This document shows positions 1-13,000 of a stretch of DNA of 64,000 nt, in pieces (the stretch's first letter is position 1; the number at the start of each line of letters is the position of its first letter). The notes under the pieces are model-generated. The model was given only the letters and a program-made list of their open reading frames with translations, searched no databases and had not been told where the DNA came from. Position numbers and translations under genes: made by a program. Source of the DNA: Amorphophallus konjac (Eukaryota; Streptophyta; Magnoliopsida; Alismatales; Araceae); the NCBI GenBank assembly GCA_022559845.1, contig CM040123.1:314755933-314819932 (forward strand). The letters are read 5' to 3'.

Positions 1-19
1 TGCATGAGAATTCTTCTTC

Positions 20-3000
20 TTGCAGATATATCTTGAAGCTAGGGGGAGCAAATGGTACCTGAACAGTGGCTGTTCAAGGCATATGACAGGGGATAAGAAA
101 GTGTTCTCTACACTACAAGACAAGGACGGAGGTTTTGTTGTCTTTGGAGGTCAAGACAAAGGTAAAATCGTTGGGATTGGTAACATTGGTAAGAATTCTG
201 AAATTCTTATTGAAGATGTACTTTTGGTAAAAGGTCTGAATCACAATCTGCTAAGCATAAGCCAATTGTGCGATAAGGGTTTTAAAGTTGTTTTTGATGA
301 AACCCACTGCATTGTCTTGAACAAAAACACAAATGAGATCAAATTTCTTGGAAAAAGAATTAACAATGTCTATACTGTTGATATTGATAATGTTTCTTGT
401 GATGATCTATGCTTCGTTGCGAATAATCATGAAAATGCATGGTTATGGCATCGTAGGTTGGGTCATGCTAGTTTTGGAGTAATCTCCAAGTTGTCTAGAC
501 ATGATTTGGTAAATGGACTGCCAAAATTGAAATTTGAAAGTGATAGAATATGTGACGCTTGCATGAAAGGCAAGCAAACACGAACTTCTTTCAAAAACAA
601 AAACATTGTTTCATCCGCTAGGCCATTGGAATTACTGCATCTTGATCTTTTTGGTCCTACTAGAACCTCTAGCCTAGGAGGAAAATCCTATGGCTATGTG
701 ATTGTTGATGATTTTTTCAGATTCACATGGGTGTTATTTTTAGCTAACAAAAGTGATGCCCTGACGGAGTTTCAAGTGTTTTGCAGAAAAATCCAAAATG
801 AAAGAGGTTACCTCATCACCACCATCCAGAGTGATCATGGTGGTGAATTTGAAAACCATGAATTCAGCATTTTCTGTGAAGAGCAGGGGTACACACACAA
901 TTTTTCGTCACCAAAGACGCCATAGCAAAATGGAGTAGTGGAGAGGAAGAACAGAACGTTGATAGACATGGCCTGGACCATGCTCAGTGAGAATTCCCTA
1001 CCTAAGTATTTTTGGGCTGAGGCGGTGAGTACAACATGCTACATCATCAACAAGGCAATGGTAAGGCCTATTCTGAAGAAAACTCCATATGAGCTCTACA
1101 AGGGTAAGAAACCAAACATCTCCTATCTTAAACCATTTGGATGCCCTTGCTACATTTTGAACAATGATAAGTCCAACCTGGGTAAGTTTGATGAAAAGAG
1201 TGACAAATGAATTTTTCTAAGTTATGCACTCAATTCTAGAGCTTACCGATTATTCAATAAAAGGACTTTGGTCGTTGAAGAAAGTCCTCATGTTATTTTT
1301 GATGAATCCGAATCAAAACTGACAAATCAAATTTCTCTACTTTCGATGCAGATGAAGATCCTAAGAACTCATCAAATGTCCAAGCTAAGGATGAACCATT
1401 GAAGGCAATATCAAGCAAAAATGAGGAAGATAAGGATCCTACAATTGAGCCACTGCAAGAATCACAAGTGCAGCATCCTGACTTTCCCAGTTCTTCCACA
1501 CTTCTAAAGGATCATCCAGTTGTGAACATCATAGGTAATTTGAAGGATGGGGTAAAAATAAGGTCCTCTCTAAGGCAGGTAGAAGAGGAGGATTTGTTGG
1601 CTCTACTTTCACAAGAAGAACCCAAGGACATTCATGAAGCTCTTCAAAATGAATCCTGGATTCAGGCTATGCATGAAGAACTGTGCCAGTTTAAAAGAAA
1701 CGAGGTGTGGACTCTCGTACCACGTCCTAAGAACCATCTCACTATTGGAACCTGTTGGGTTTTCAGAACAAGGCCCGACTTGTTGCCAAGCGGTATAGCC
1801 AAGAGATGGGTATTGATTTTGATGAGTCTTTTGCACCAGTTGCTAGACTTGAAGCAGTCCGGATCTTATTGTCCTATGCTTGTTCTTTAAACTTTATGTT
1901 ATTTCAAATGGATGTTAAATCTGTATTTCTTAACGGTTATATCAAAGATGATGTCTTTGTAGAGCAGCCACCAGGTTTTGAAGATTCCAAACATCCACGA
2001 CATGTGTACAAGCTCCAAAAGGCCCTGTACGGACTAAAGCAAGCACCAAGGGCATGGTATGAACGACTTACCTCATTTCTGATTGAAAATGGCTTCAAGA
2101 GAGGTAAGGTTGATCAAACATTGTTCAAGAGGAAATCAGGTAAAGACATTTTAGTAGTTCAAGTGTACGTGGATGACATCATTTTTGGAGCTACTAATAA
2201 TGCATTATGCGATGAATTTACAGAAATCATGCAAGGAGAATTTGAGATGAGCTTAATGGGGGAGTTAACCTTCTTTCTTGGATTGCAGGTGAAGCAAACT
2301 TCTGAGGGTATTTTCATAAGTCAAGCAAAGTACACAATGGAATTGTTGAAGAAATATGGGATGGCGGAAGTAAAACCTATATCAACTCCCATGGCTACCA
2401 CCACAAAGCTGGATAAAGATGAAAATGGTAAAATAGTAGATCCTACACTATTTCGAGGTATGATCGGATCACTACTGTACCTTACAGCATGTCGCCCTGA
2501 CATTCAATTCAGTGTATGTCTTTGTGCCCATTTTCAGTCATGCCCCAAAGAATCTCATCTATCAGTTGTTAAACGCATCTTTAGATATCTCATTGGCACA
2601 ATAGACTTTGGCTTGTGGTTTCCTGTCGGTAGTTCTTTTGATTTAATTGCCTATACCGATGCAGATTATGCTGGGTGCATTGTAGATCGTAAAAGTACAA
2701 GTGGGTACTGTCAGTTTCTTAGTGGTTGTCTAGTCTCATGGGCCTCCAAGAAACAACATTCAGTAGCTCTCTCAACGGTCGAGGCTGAATATGTAGCCGT
2801 CGGAAGTTATGGAGCCCAAGTACTTTGGATCAAAAATCAACTACTTGATTTAGATGTTGAAATGAAAATTGTTCCAATACTGTGTGATAATACCAGTGCA
2901 ATTAATCTGTTAAAAAATCCAGTTCAGCACTCTAGGACCAAGCATATAGATATTCGTCATCACTTTCTGAGAGATCATGTAGGAAAAGGGGTCTTTGAAT

Positions 3001-3059
3001 TGAACTTCATTGACACACACAATCAGCTAGCTGACATTTTCACCAAACCCCTAAACTAG
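20..3059 (+). pseudogene. pol: Element 1 pol: protease tail, integrase, reverse transcriptase, RNase H (broken)
   Basis: Copia polyprotein in the order protease, integrase, RT, RNase H. The protease motif reads WYLNSGCSRHMTG; the usual catalytic DSG is NSG here. The integrase zinc site (H-x3-H with C-x2-C near 440-560) and core (HLDLFGP, then SDHGGEFE) are clear. RT shows YVDDIIFG near 2170 and RNase H shows YTDADYAG near 2655. Breaks against the element 2 copy: TAG at 923-925, TGA at 1208-1210, a 1-bp loss near 1340 and a 34-bp loss near 1766. The RT/RNase H part is open from about 1755 to the TAG at 3057. No protein-coding potential as one polyprotein; it was once active. Confidence 0.9.
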
Positions 3060-3934
3060 GATCAATTTAATAAGATAAGAAGAGAACTTGGGATGTGCAA
3101 GGGTGAGAGCATACATGCATAGGTCTCCATTTAGGGTATAGGGTTGCATTTGTAGAAATTCATGTGCATCAAGGGTAGAATAACATGCATATTGACCTTG
3201 TTTTCCTTAAATACCTTGTGTGTCTTCATTCACTTATGTATGCTTGAATGTACTTACTTATATTTAGCCCTCCTTGAAAAATTTTTCTACGGCCAAATAT
3301 CCCTAGGTTAAAAACACTTGTGGACTCAGTGATGTTGGAACTAAAGGTACTACCTAGGGGCAGCCAGATTATGCTCTCTTATATCCACAACTTCACCTCC
3401 ACACAATTCCCATGTCATGTTGTTGGCCCCACTCAAGCAGTCGGTTGTTTATCTCCCATATACAAAAAAATAAAAAAAAAGAACAAAACAAAAAAAAGAA
3501 GAAAAAGAAAATTTTCAAAAATTTGGGATTTCGGTCCTGGCGGTCAACCGCTAGGGTCGCCGCGGTCGACTGCTGGCAGCAGACTGGCCGGCCTAAAGGC
3601 CAACCGACCTTTTATATAAGGGGCCCCCTTTCACCATTCTCCTCTCCTATCACCTTCATTCACTCTATACTACCTTGTCCTAACCCTAGCACTTCTTTTC
3701 TCCTCCACCCAAGCCTCCACAACCCATTCTTCCTCCACCCGCACACGTCTCAGCCGTCCCGTCATCATTTCGGGACTTCCTCCATACGGTCGTTCGTGAG
3801 CTTGGGGATATCTCTCTCAGCTTCCATACTGTGGAAAGGTTGCTCCAACCCCTTGCAGTGCCCTGTGCTCCATCCCTGTCCTGGGGTTGAGATCGATCGT
3901 TCGAGGGATTCCCGGTGGGTTTCTCTAGTTCGTG
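3060..3934 (+). other. Element 1 post-pol spacer
   Basis: No ORF of note. It holds a short GC-rich block near 3535-3605 with GTCGAC- and GGCCGGCC-type dyads, then a TATA-like sequence at 3611, then a C/T-rich stretch up to the next ORF. The matching spacer in element 2 is split by element 3. Confidence 0.6.
3611..3620 (+). promoter_or_regulatory. Possible internal promoter TATA box for the post-pol ORF
   Basis: TTTATATAAG lies about 315 bp before the ATG of the post-pol ORF, followed by a pyrimidine-rich leader. Element 2 has TTTTAAAG at the matching place. It is inference that it drives a separate transcript. Confidence 0.4.
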
Positions 3935-5385
3935 ATGCCGCCTAGACAGAGTTCTCGACGTTCTGCCCAAGGGCAAGCTAGCCGTCAATGGCCAGAGGCC
4001 CCAGCTCCTCCACCTCAACAAGCTCCCCCTCTGTCTCGAGCACCTTTACCTCTACGTCCTATTATCGACCCTCGCTTGGTCGACTTCAACGAGGTGAATG
4101 AGCTCCTCCCAGATTTGTGCGCTCTTTTTGAGGTTCAGGACGGTTGGATGGATTTTGTTACCCGGTACAATAGATATTATCCTCGGTTGGTGCAGTAGTT
4201 CTACGAGTATTTAGTTGTGCAGAATGAACAGTTATATACCACGGTTGAGGGTGTGGAGCTTCATATCACTCCAGAGTTATTTCAGTAGGCCCTAGGAGTA
4301 TCCGCCATGGGTGCAGATAGGGCATATGGTTTTGGTGAAGTTCCAGCAACATTTACTCTTATGACCAATTGTGAGTATGTGCACGGTGTGAGCAATTTGA
4401 TCAAGTTGAATGCCAATCATTTTCCTCCACTGCAACGGGTCCTGCACCACATGCTTACATCATTGATTTATCCCAAAGTGGGCGGTCGGGATGAGGTTAC
4501 AGAAGTTCAGAGATTTCTGTTCTATCATGTCATGAATGGAATTCAAATCAATATGGGTCGGCTCATGACAGATCTGATTAGCACATGTCGTACCTACCTC
4601 CGGCGCTCTCTTCCATATGCTTCGCAGTTGACCGGTGTCTTCATTTATGCCGGGATTAATGTGGCGAATGAGCAGTTCATATATGTTAGGCAGGATGATG
4701 TTTACAACAAGCATAAAATCTTCACAGATTTTGGCTACTATTTTGGTCCCGACGGCGAGCTTGTACGGGACATTCCAGTTTATGGGGAAGATGAAATCAG
4801 TGAGGAAGAAGAAGCACCAGCACAGCAGCCAGGCGAAGAGGATATCCCCCCTCCAGTTCCAGCTGAGGAGCCACCTCCCCCCCATCTCCTTATCACCAGG
4901 ATTTTGAGATGCCTCCCCCACCTTAGTTTCACCATGGGGAATCTTCCACTCAGGGGGCCGGACAGCGCCCTTCGGTGGACTACGAGGCTCTTGACAGGCG
5001 GCTCACCGGCTTAGAGACTCGTGTGGATACCCTCGAGGATCATCTCTCTACCCTTGGGGACACTATAGGCACTGCATTTGACACCATATCCGGGCGCATG
5101 GATACCTTCTCTACTGCCTTGGACTCTCTCTCTACTCAGATGGCCACTCTCACAACCCACACGACTTCCTTCCGAGAGGATTTAGCTGAGTCTGGCCGAT
5201 CCTTTAGCTTCATGCACCTCTCCCTTCTTGGCATGCGGCGCCAGGATACGGCTCGTGACGAATCCACTGGCCATATTCTTGATCTTCTTCATACTCACGC
5301 CCACCATCTTGGCGACATTCGTCGGCACCTTGGCCTTCCACATACTCCTCCAGTAGATCAGCCACCTCCAGAAGATGCTCCATGA
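3935..5385 (+). pseudogene. Element 1 post-pol ORF, putative plant transposon protein type
   Basis: Third gene of the element, in the place where Sireviruses carry an env-like ORF. It starts MPPRQSS at 3935 and has a Pro/Arg-rich head. A globular region follows (FNEVNELLPDL, then HHMLTSLIYPK and NMGRLMTDLI) that I associate from memory with the family called putative plant transposon protein (PF20167). An acidic/proline linker precedes a C-terminal coiled-coil-like part (LDRRLTGLETRVDTLEDHL). In-frame TAG codons at 4196 and 4286 and a 1-bp indel in a C run near 4880 break it. No transmembrane segment is visible, so an envelope role is doubtful. Function unknown. Confidence 0.7.
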
Positions 5386-5867
5386 GGATTTCTTTTGGCT
5401 TTCCCCTCTGGCATGTTAACCTTTGGTCTTGTGTTGCTTGAGTCCTTCCTTCGTCTATCCTATCCCTTTTTGATGTTGACAAAGGGGGAGAAGTACAGTA
5501 GTAGGGCAGGTTTATATACCTATGTATGTCGATGTGTGATTTTGTTGCTTGCTTGTATGTTGATCATGTGAGGGTTATCAGTAGTGTCAAGTCTTTTGTA
5601 TTAGAGTCGTGCATTCACTCTCGCACTAATGTATCTTGTAATGAATTGATGAATTGAATGTACTGGTGTTTGGATTCAGATGGTTGGCACTTGTGCTTTA
5701 TTTCATTTTCTTGTTGGCAAACAAGTGGTGGGATGGAATGTGCAGTGTTGAATGGTTTTTCAAGCATGTTGAATGACTTTCAAGTATTACGTTCATTTTG
5801 GAGTTTCGAAAGCAATTAACATGGTTTGCATGCCCTCGAGTTTTGTCATCATCAAAAAGGGGGATAT
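5386..5867 (+). other. Element 1 3' untranslated spacer with polypurine tracts
   Basis: Noncoding. AAAGGGGGAGAAG at 5481-5493 is an internal polypurine tract; AAAAAGGGGGA at 5854-5864 abuts the 3' LTR and is the likely plus-strand primer site. Several such tracts are typical of Sireviruses. Confidence 0.7.
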
Positions 5868-6859
5868 TGTTGCATATATCTCAGTGCTTTTGATGATAAC
5901 AAAACCAAGGAAATATACTTGTTCACGTGCTTGGAACCAATATCTTAAGGGTATTCCATAAGCTTTCATGCTGCATTTCCTCACGGTTTTTGCTTAAGTG
6001 TTTAGCATTCCAAATGCATTTCCAAGAAATCAAATGAACTTGAAATAAGTTTTAACCATTCGTTCAATTCATGTCTCGATTATTTGGATACATTTTTCTG
6101 GGCTAAACTCTTCATTTTTCAGGTTTTTGACAGTCCGGTCGACCTCCGATCTGATCCCGGTCGACCTGAAACAACAGAATGGACTTTTCTACAGCTTGTC
6201 TTAGTGGCAGTCAACCGCCCCCTCAATTCTGATCGACCGGGATTCCCAGGGACCGGCCTCCTGCTAGTTTCTCAGTGTCGCTCAGCCGCCAGCCCCTGGA
6301 GGTCGACCGCTAGCCCCGAGCTTCCCAACATTGTTGACTTTTTATCACTTCGAGGAAAGCCCTCCCTCTTGATATTGTTTAATCCCTAACCAACCAAACC
6401 CTCCAGATATTGTGGATCTGGTCTGGGGGAGTCCATGGACCTTTCAAAATCTATATAACACATACAAGAGGGTTAAGAAAACCCTAATGCTCAAGTTGGA
6501 TCAAGAAGGCTATCAAAGGGAATAAGAGGGGAGCTAGCACTGTAGACGTGAACAGTGCTCTGAGAAGAGTTCTTCATCATTCTTCATCCATCCTTAAGTG
6601 AAGATCAAGCCCAAGCCAAGTGGAGTTCAAGTTGCATCCTAGAAACTCTTCATCAACTAAGGGGGAGCATCAATCAAGTTTTTTCTTTTGTGTTTCCATT
6701 CTCAATTCTTCTAAGCTTCAAGTGTGGCTTTTGTAATCCTGTGACAATCTCGTGTGTGTGTGTGTGGATCTTCCTAGATCCATGTGTGTGTCTAGTTAAT
6801 CCGTTGGTTTTATGTGTGTTGTTGGGTGTCCTAACACATCCAGGGAACCTTCATCTCCC

Positions 6860-6890
<31 letters not shown>

Positions 6891-7187
6891 TCGATCTTGT
6901 ATCTCTTTACAAGATAGTGTGTGGATCCTCACGGTCCGTGAGGGGTGGACGTAGGTTGCCGTTGCGGTATCCGAACCACCTAAAAATCGCTGTCTCTTTG
7001 TGGTTTGTTCCCTTTCTCCTATCCCCCTTCTGTGCATGCTTGCGGTGTTTGATTTTGGTAGATCTACTTTATCCTGCATTAGTTCCATAGTGTCATCACT
7101 TCATCTTAAAATTGAGGACAGCTTTGATTAATTTTTTAATTCCCAATTCACCCCCCCTCTTTGGTGCCATTTAATCTCGGGACTTCA
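5868..7187 (+). repeat. Element 1 3' LTR
   Basis: It starts TGTTGCATATATC right after the polypurine tract and ends GGGACTTCA, the same end as the element 2 LTRs. A TATA box (CTATATAAC) is at 6451. GGTCGACC-type dyads sit near 6134-6310, in U3. A GT microsatellite fills 6863-6890. Length 1,320 bp. Confidence 0.85.
6863..6890. repeat. GT dinucleotide microsatellite
   Basis: Fourteen GT units inside the LTR. A second short GT run lies at about 7582-7599 in the next LTR. Confidence 0.95.
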
Positions 7188-8175
7188 ACCAGACATGCCA
7201 TGATTTGTGGATCTAGTTCCTGACTTGTCTCTTGACCATTTAAGATGTATAAAAACATCTGATTGGGGTCAAAAACCCTAATCACTCAAGGGAGATCAAA
7301 GGGGGCTGCCAAGGGAGAAAGAGTGATACAGGAAGAGTTCCGTGAACAGTGCTTCGTCCAAAGGTTCTCCATCCAAGATCAAGATTTTCAAGATCAAGCT
7401 GAGGCCATTCAATTGGAAATCAAGCTGAGAAGCAAGCTTCATCAAAGATCTTCTTCATCCGCTAAGTGGGAGCTTAAACCTAAAGTTTTCTTTTGTGTCT
7501 CTTCTTCCAAAATTCTTCAGCTTCAAGTGTTTGTTGCTTGTAATCTCTAAACACTCAAGTGTGTGTGGATGTACTCAGATCCGTGTGTGTGTGTGTGTGT
7601 ATTGAATCTTTCAGATCCTTGTGTGTTTTTGGTGTATTTGCACCTTCGTGGGAGTTTCTCTCATCCTACGAGTGTGTGTGTATTCAGATCTTGTAATCCT
7701 TACAAGATACTGTATGAATCCTCACCGTCTGTGAGGGGTGGACGTACATTGCCATCGTTGCATCCGAACCACCTTAAAATCGTTATTTTTTGTGTTGTTG
7801 GGTCCTTTTCTCTTATCTCCTTTCTATGCAAGCTCTCATAAATTAAATCTTTTGTTTTTCTCCGCTTAGATCTAGCTTAAATGATCATTCTTACAGCAGA
7901 TCCTTGGTATATCAAAAGCTGGGTTCAGATTGACAAGGTTAGTATTGTCAGGATGATAACACCTTGTGTGAGAGAATCTCCGGATTCCAACTCCGCCTGG
8001 TACCAAGGAGCTATTGTGGTGGTTAATTTTTGATAGATCTAACTTGCCTTGTATCAAATCTAAATTTGATAGTTGCTATTTTATCATACTTGGTTTAAAT
8101 CGGCTAAGTTTTCCTAAAATTTGTATTCACCTAATTCACCCCCCCCTCTTGGGTGTCATTGATCGCGGGACTTCA
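7188..8175 (+). repeat. Element 2 5' LTR, 3' portion
   Basis: Matches 28802-29751 of the 3' LTR and ends GCGGGACTTCA. A TATA box (TATAAAAA) is at 7248. The missing first part is explained by element 1 having inserted here; ACCAG (7188-7192) would be the duplicated target site. Confidence 0.85.
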
Positions 8176-8177
8176 AT

Positions 8178-8189
8178 TGGTATCAGAGC
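8178..8189 (+). other. Primer binding site, initiator tRNA-Met
   Basis: TGGTATCAGAGC two bases after the LTR end, the standard minus-strand primer site of plant copia elements. Confidence 0.93.
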
Positions 8190-8239
8190 TAAGGCTCTAC
8201 ATTTTTCAGATCTAACGATCTGGAGTAAGATTCAGATCA

Positions 8240-10071
8240 ATGGCCAATAATGGGATGATGCCTGAGGGTCACTCAATCCACCGTCCTCCATACTTTGACG
8301 GCTCGAATTACTCCTATTGGAAAAATAGGATGCATATTTTCTTGAGAGCCCAAGAGTATGAGATCTGGAGGGCGGTGGACAAGGGTCCATATGAGCTTTC
8401 TAAAAATGAAGACGAGTGGAACCCTGAGGATATTAAAAAATCCACAGTGAACTTTAATGCCATGAACATCATGCAATGTGCCATTCATCCTAATAAATAC
8501 TCTCGTGTTTCTATGTGCAGCTCAGCAAAGAAAATGTGGGATAAGTTGCAGCTTATTTATGAAGGAATCTCTGAAGTCAAGGAAACCAAAATCAATATGT
8601 TGGTCAGAGATTATGAGTTGTTTAAAATGAAGCCGGAAGAGACGATCTCAGAAATGTTTACAAGGTTGACAGAAATTACCAATGGTCTCAAAGGCCTTGG
8701 GAAGGAGTATACTAACTCCGAACTTGTGAGGAAGGTATTGAGATCCCTTCTACCTGTGTGTGCATAAAAGCCACGGTTCTTGAAGATTCAAAGAATCTGT
8801 CAACACTGTCCTTGGATGAGATCATATGGTCACTGATGACCCATGAGATAAACATGAAGAGAACAACTGAGGAAGAAACGAAAAAGAAGAAAATGGTGGC
8901 CTTGAAAGCCCACCAACCTGAAAATGACTCCCAAGAAGAGGAGTCTACTGAAGGAAGTGATGAGGAAGAGAACTTGGCCATGTGGACTCGCCAAGTGAAG
9001 AAATTCTTGAGAAGAAAGAAGAATTTCCAAGGAAATTTCAGAAAGGGCCAAAGAAAGCCCGTTCAAACTAATGGGGAGCCAAGCAAGCCAAATAGCATTA
9101 TATGCTATAAGTGCAAGAAGCCTGGGCACATGAGAGGAGAGTGCCCAGAATTGAAGAGAAAGTTCAAGAAGGACAAATTCAAGAAACCTAAAGCCATGGT
9201 CGCCACATGGAGTGACGAAGAGGATGAACAGTCTGATGAGGAGTTGGAGGAGCTCGTGGAAAGCTTGTGCCTCATGGCACATGAGGATGACTCAGCCGAG
9301 GTAAATTCCGATTTTGATTTTATTTCAAATGAACAATGCGAGTCAGAATATGAAAAGTTGTATACAAAATATAGAAAAATCAGATCTAAAAATAAAACTC
9401 TCAAAAAGAAAGTAGATGATTTAACACATGAGGATACTTCTGTTAAATTTGAGAAACTGGAACAGGAATGGTTTGAGTTAACAGAAGAAAAAGAAACTTT
9501 GCTTCAAACAATTTCAGATATTGAAAAAGCTAAAGAGGAGTTATCATGTAAAATGTGTGAAATAGAAAAAGTTTGTGAAAAGTTCAAAAATGAAAAAGAA
9601 GTTCTGACATCTTCCATTTCAGAACTTGATAATAAAAATGTGAGTTTGAATAAAGAGGTGACTGACTTGCAGTTCACTCTCTCTAGGTTTGTTAAAGGAA
9701 AACAAAACGTAGACAATGTGTTGGGAGTTAAAGTTAACTTCTGAAAAGAAGGATTGGGGTATATACCCCAGAACAAAAAATCCCTTGAGCACAAGATTAC
9801 TACATCTTATGTGCATGAAAAAGAAAATGATTGTGCTTCATGCTCACACACCAAGCCCCAACATGTTCAATCTAAACCACACAAACATCAAAGAAGATTC
9901 TCAAATGTCAACTACTTTCATTGTGGTAGAGTTGGTCATGTTATTACTAACTGTTGGTTCAAACAGAACAATCAAAGGAATCATGCTATTTGGACCAGAA
10001 AAAGATATATGCAGAATTGGACTAACTCCTATGGACCCAAATTAGTTTGGGTACTAAAAATAATTGGATGA
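8240..10071 (+). pseudogene. gag: Element 2 gag (frameshifted)
   Basis: Capsid/nucleocapsid polyprotein. The ATG at 8240 is 62 bases after the LTR and opens MANNGMMPEGHS. The capsid-type region (FDGSNYSYWKNRM near residue 20) runs to a frameshift at about 8758, in a stretch that has become GTGTGTGC. The next frame (to TGA at 9739) has a zinc knuckle, CYKCKKPGHMRGEC near 9101, an acidic stretch and a long coiled-coil-rich tail typical of Sirevirus Gag. A last frame (9754-10071) holds a second knuckle with the first Cys replaced (YFHCGRVGHV). Confidence 0.85.
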
Positions 10072-10077
10072 GAATGT

Positions 10078-13000
10078 TGTTTCTTGCAGATATGCCTTGA
10101 AGGCAGGGGAGCAAATGGTATCTGGACAGCGGTTGCTCAAGGCATATGACAGGGGACAAGAAAGTGTTCTCTACTCTGCAAGATAAGGATGTAGGCTTGG
10201 TTGTCTTGGGTGGATAGGACAAAGGTAAAATTATTGGAATTGGCAACATAGGTAAGAATTCTAAAATTCTTATTGAAAATGTGCTCTTGGTGAAGGGTTT
10301 AAATCACAATCTTTTAAGTATAAGCCAACTGAGTGACAAGGGTTTTAAAATTATTTTTGACGAAACTCATTGCCTTGTCATAAATAATATCTCTAATGAA
10401 ATTAGATTCATTGGCAAAAGGAACAATAATGCGTATATTGTTGATCTTGATGATGTTGTCGGTGATGATGTGTGCTTGGTAGCAAACAACCATGATAATG
10501 CATGGCTGTGGCACCGAAGACTAGGTCATCCTAGTTTTGGAGTAATCTCCAAATTATCTAGACATGACTTGGTAAATGGGTTGCCTAAATTAAAATTTGA
10601 AAGTGATAAGATCTGTGAGGCTTGCACAAAAGGTAAGCAAACACGTATCTCTTTCAAAAATAAAAACATTATTTCTACCGCTAGGCCTTTAGAACTGTTG
10701 CACCTTGATCTTTTTGGTACAACTAGGACATCCAGCCTAGGAGGAAAATCTTATGGATTTATAATTATTGATGATTACTCCAGATTTACATGGGTGTTAT
10801 TTTTAGCCAATAAAAGTAATACCTTGATGGAGTTTCAAGTGTTTTGTAGGAAAATCTAAAATGATAAATGATACCTCATCACCACAATTCAAAGTGATCA
10901 TGGTTGTGAGTTTGAAAATCATGATTTCAGCAGTTTTTTTCAGGAGCAAGGATATATGCACAACTTCTCATCACCCAGGACGCCTCAACAAAACGGAGTA
11001 GTGGAGAGGAAAAATAGAACCTTGATAGACATGGCACAGACCATGTTAAGTGAGAACTCCCTACCCAAATACTTTTAGGCCGAGGCAATAAGTACGGCAT
11101 GGTACATCATCAACAGGGCAATGGTAAGGCCCATTTTGAAAAAAACACCATATGAGCTCTACAAGGGTAAGAAACCAAACATTTCCTATCTTAAACCCTT
11201 TGGATGCATATGCTTCATCCTGAAAAATGGTAAGTCTAACCTAGGTAAGTTTGATGAAAAGAGTGACAAGGGAATCTTCCTAAGTTATGTACTAAATTTT
11301 AGAGCTTACAGGTTATTTAATAAAAGGACTTTGGTTGTTGAAGAAACTCCTCATGTCATTTTTAATGAATCTGAATTAAAACTGACAAATCAAATTTCTT
11401 ATACCTTGGATGCAGATGAAGCTCATAAACAATCAAATGATGATGGAACATCTGAGGTTAAGGATGAACTAATTGAAGGAAATTCCAGTAAGGATGAAAA
11501 TGATGAAGATCCCTCCATTGAAACACTTCAACAACGACCACTACAACACCCTGATTTGCCTAGAGCTTCAACATACTTGAAAGATCACCCTGCTGAAAAC
11601 ATCATTGGTAATCCTGAAGATGGGGTAAGAACTAGATCTTCTCTTAGGCAAGTAGAAGAAGAGGATTTGATGACCTTAATATCTCAAGAAGAGCCTAAGG
11701 ATATTTTTGAAGATCTTCAAAATGAATCCTGGATCTAGGCTATGCATGAAGAACTGCACCGGTTCGAAAGAAACAAGGTGTGGACTCTTGTGCCGCGTCC
11801 CAAGAATCAACCCGTAATAGGAACCCGTTGGATTTTCAGAAACAAGTTGAATAACACGGGATTGGTTGTTAGGAACAAGGCCCGACTTATAGTCAAAGGG
11901 TATAGCCAGGAAATGGGCATTGATTTTGATGAGTCTTTTGCACCGGTTGCTAGATTAGAAGCAGTCCGGATTCTATTGTCCTATGCTTACTCTCTCGACT
12001 TCAAATTATTTCAAATGGATGTTAAATCTGCCTTTCTAAATGGGTACATCAAAGAGGATATTTTTGTAGAACAACCTCCATGTTTTGAAGACTCAAAACA
12101 TCCAAAGCATGTGTACAAGTTGTAGAAGGCCTTGTAGGGATTGAAGAAAGCTCCAAGGGCATGGTATGAAAGGCTCACTTCATTCCTGACTGAAAATACG
12201 TTCAAAAGAGGTAAGGTTGACCAAACACTCTTTACGAGAAAATCAGGTAAAGACATATTAGTGGTTCAAGTATATGTTGATGATATAATTTTTGGAGCTA
12301 TTAATAATGCCTTATGTGATGAATTTGTAGAAATAACGCAAGGAGAATTCGAGATGAGCTTAATGGGTGAACTTACATTTTTTCTTGGATTGCAGGTGAA
12401 GCAAATGTCTGAAGGTATTTTTATAAATCAAGATAAGTACACATTGGAGCTGTTAAAGAAATATGGGATGACTGAAGCAAAACCCATGTCAACTCCGATG
12501 GCCACAACCACAAAGTTAGACAAAGATGAAAATGGTAAAATAGTAGATCCTACACTGTTTTAAGGTATGATCGGATCACTACTGTATCTCACAGTATGCC
12601 GCCCTAACATTCAATTCAGTGTATGTCTATGTGCTCGTTTTCAGTCATGTCCTAAAGAATCTCATCTAATGGCTGTTAAACGCATTTTTCGATACCTAAT
12701 TGGCACACTAGATTTTGGCTTGTGATTTCCCATCGGTAGTTCATTTGATTTGATTGCATACACCGATATGGATTATGCCAGATGTATTGTAGATCGTAAA
12801 AGCACTAGTGGGTACTATCAGTTTCTTGGTGGGTGCCTAGTTTCATGGGCCTCCAAGAAACAACATTAAGTAGCTCTCTCAACGACCGAGGCTAAATATG
12901 TAGCCGTCGGAAGTTGTGGAGCCCAAGTACTTTGGATCAAAAATCAACTACTTGATTTAAATGTTGAAATGAAATGTGTTCCAATCTTATATGATAATAC

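Larger units (their letters stand above)
1..7187 (+). mobile_element. Element 1: Sirevirus-type Ty1/copia retrotransposon, 5' part outside the window
   Basis: The window opens near the protease of a copia pol gene. Order: pol, AT-rich spacer, a second ORF, spacer with purine tracts, 3' LTR ending CTTCA at 7187. A post-pol ORF and GGGGGAG tracts ahead of an LTR starting TGTTG fit the Sirevirus (SIRE/Maximus) lineage. Pol and the post-pol ORF both carry stops and frameshifts, so the copy is not autonomous. The base after its LTR resumes inside another Sirevirus LTR, so this is a nested insertion. Confidence 0.88.

Noticed and set aside
8178..8189. tRNA gene signal
   Set aside because: TGGTATCAGAGC here and at 38393 is the primer site complementary to a tRNA 3' end, not a tRNA gene.
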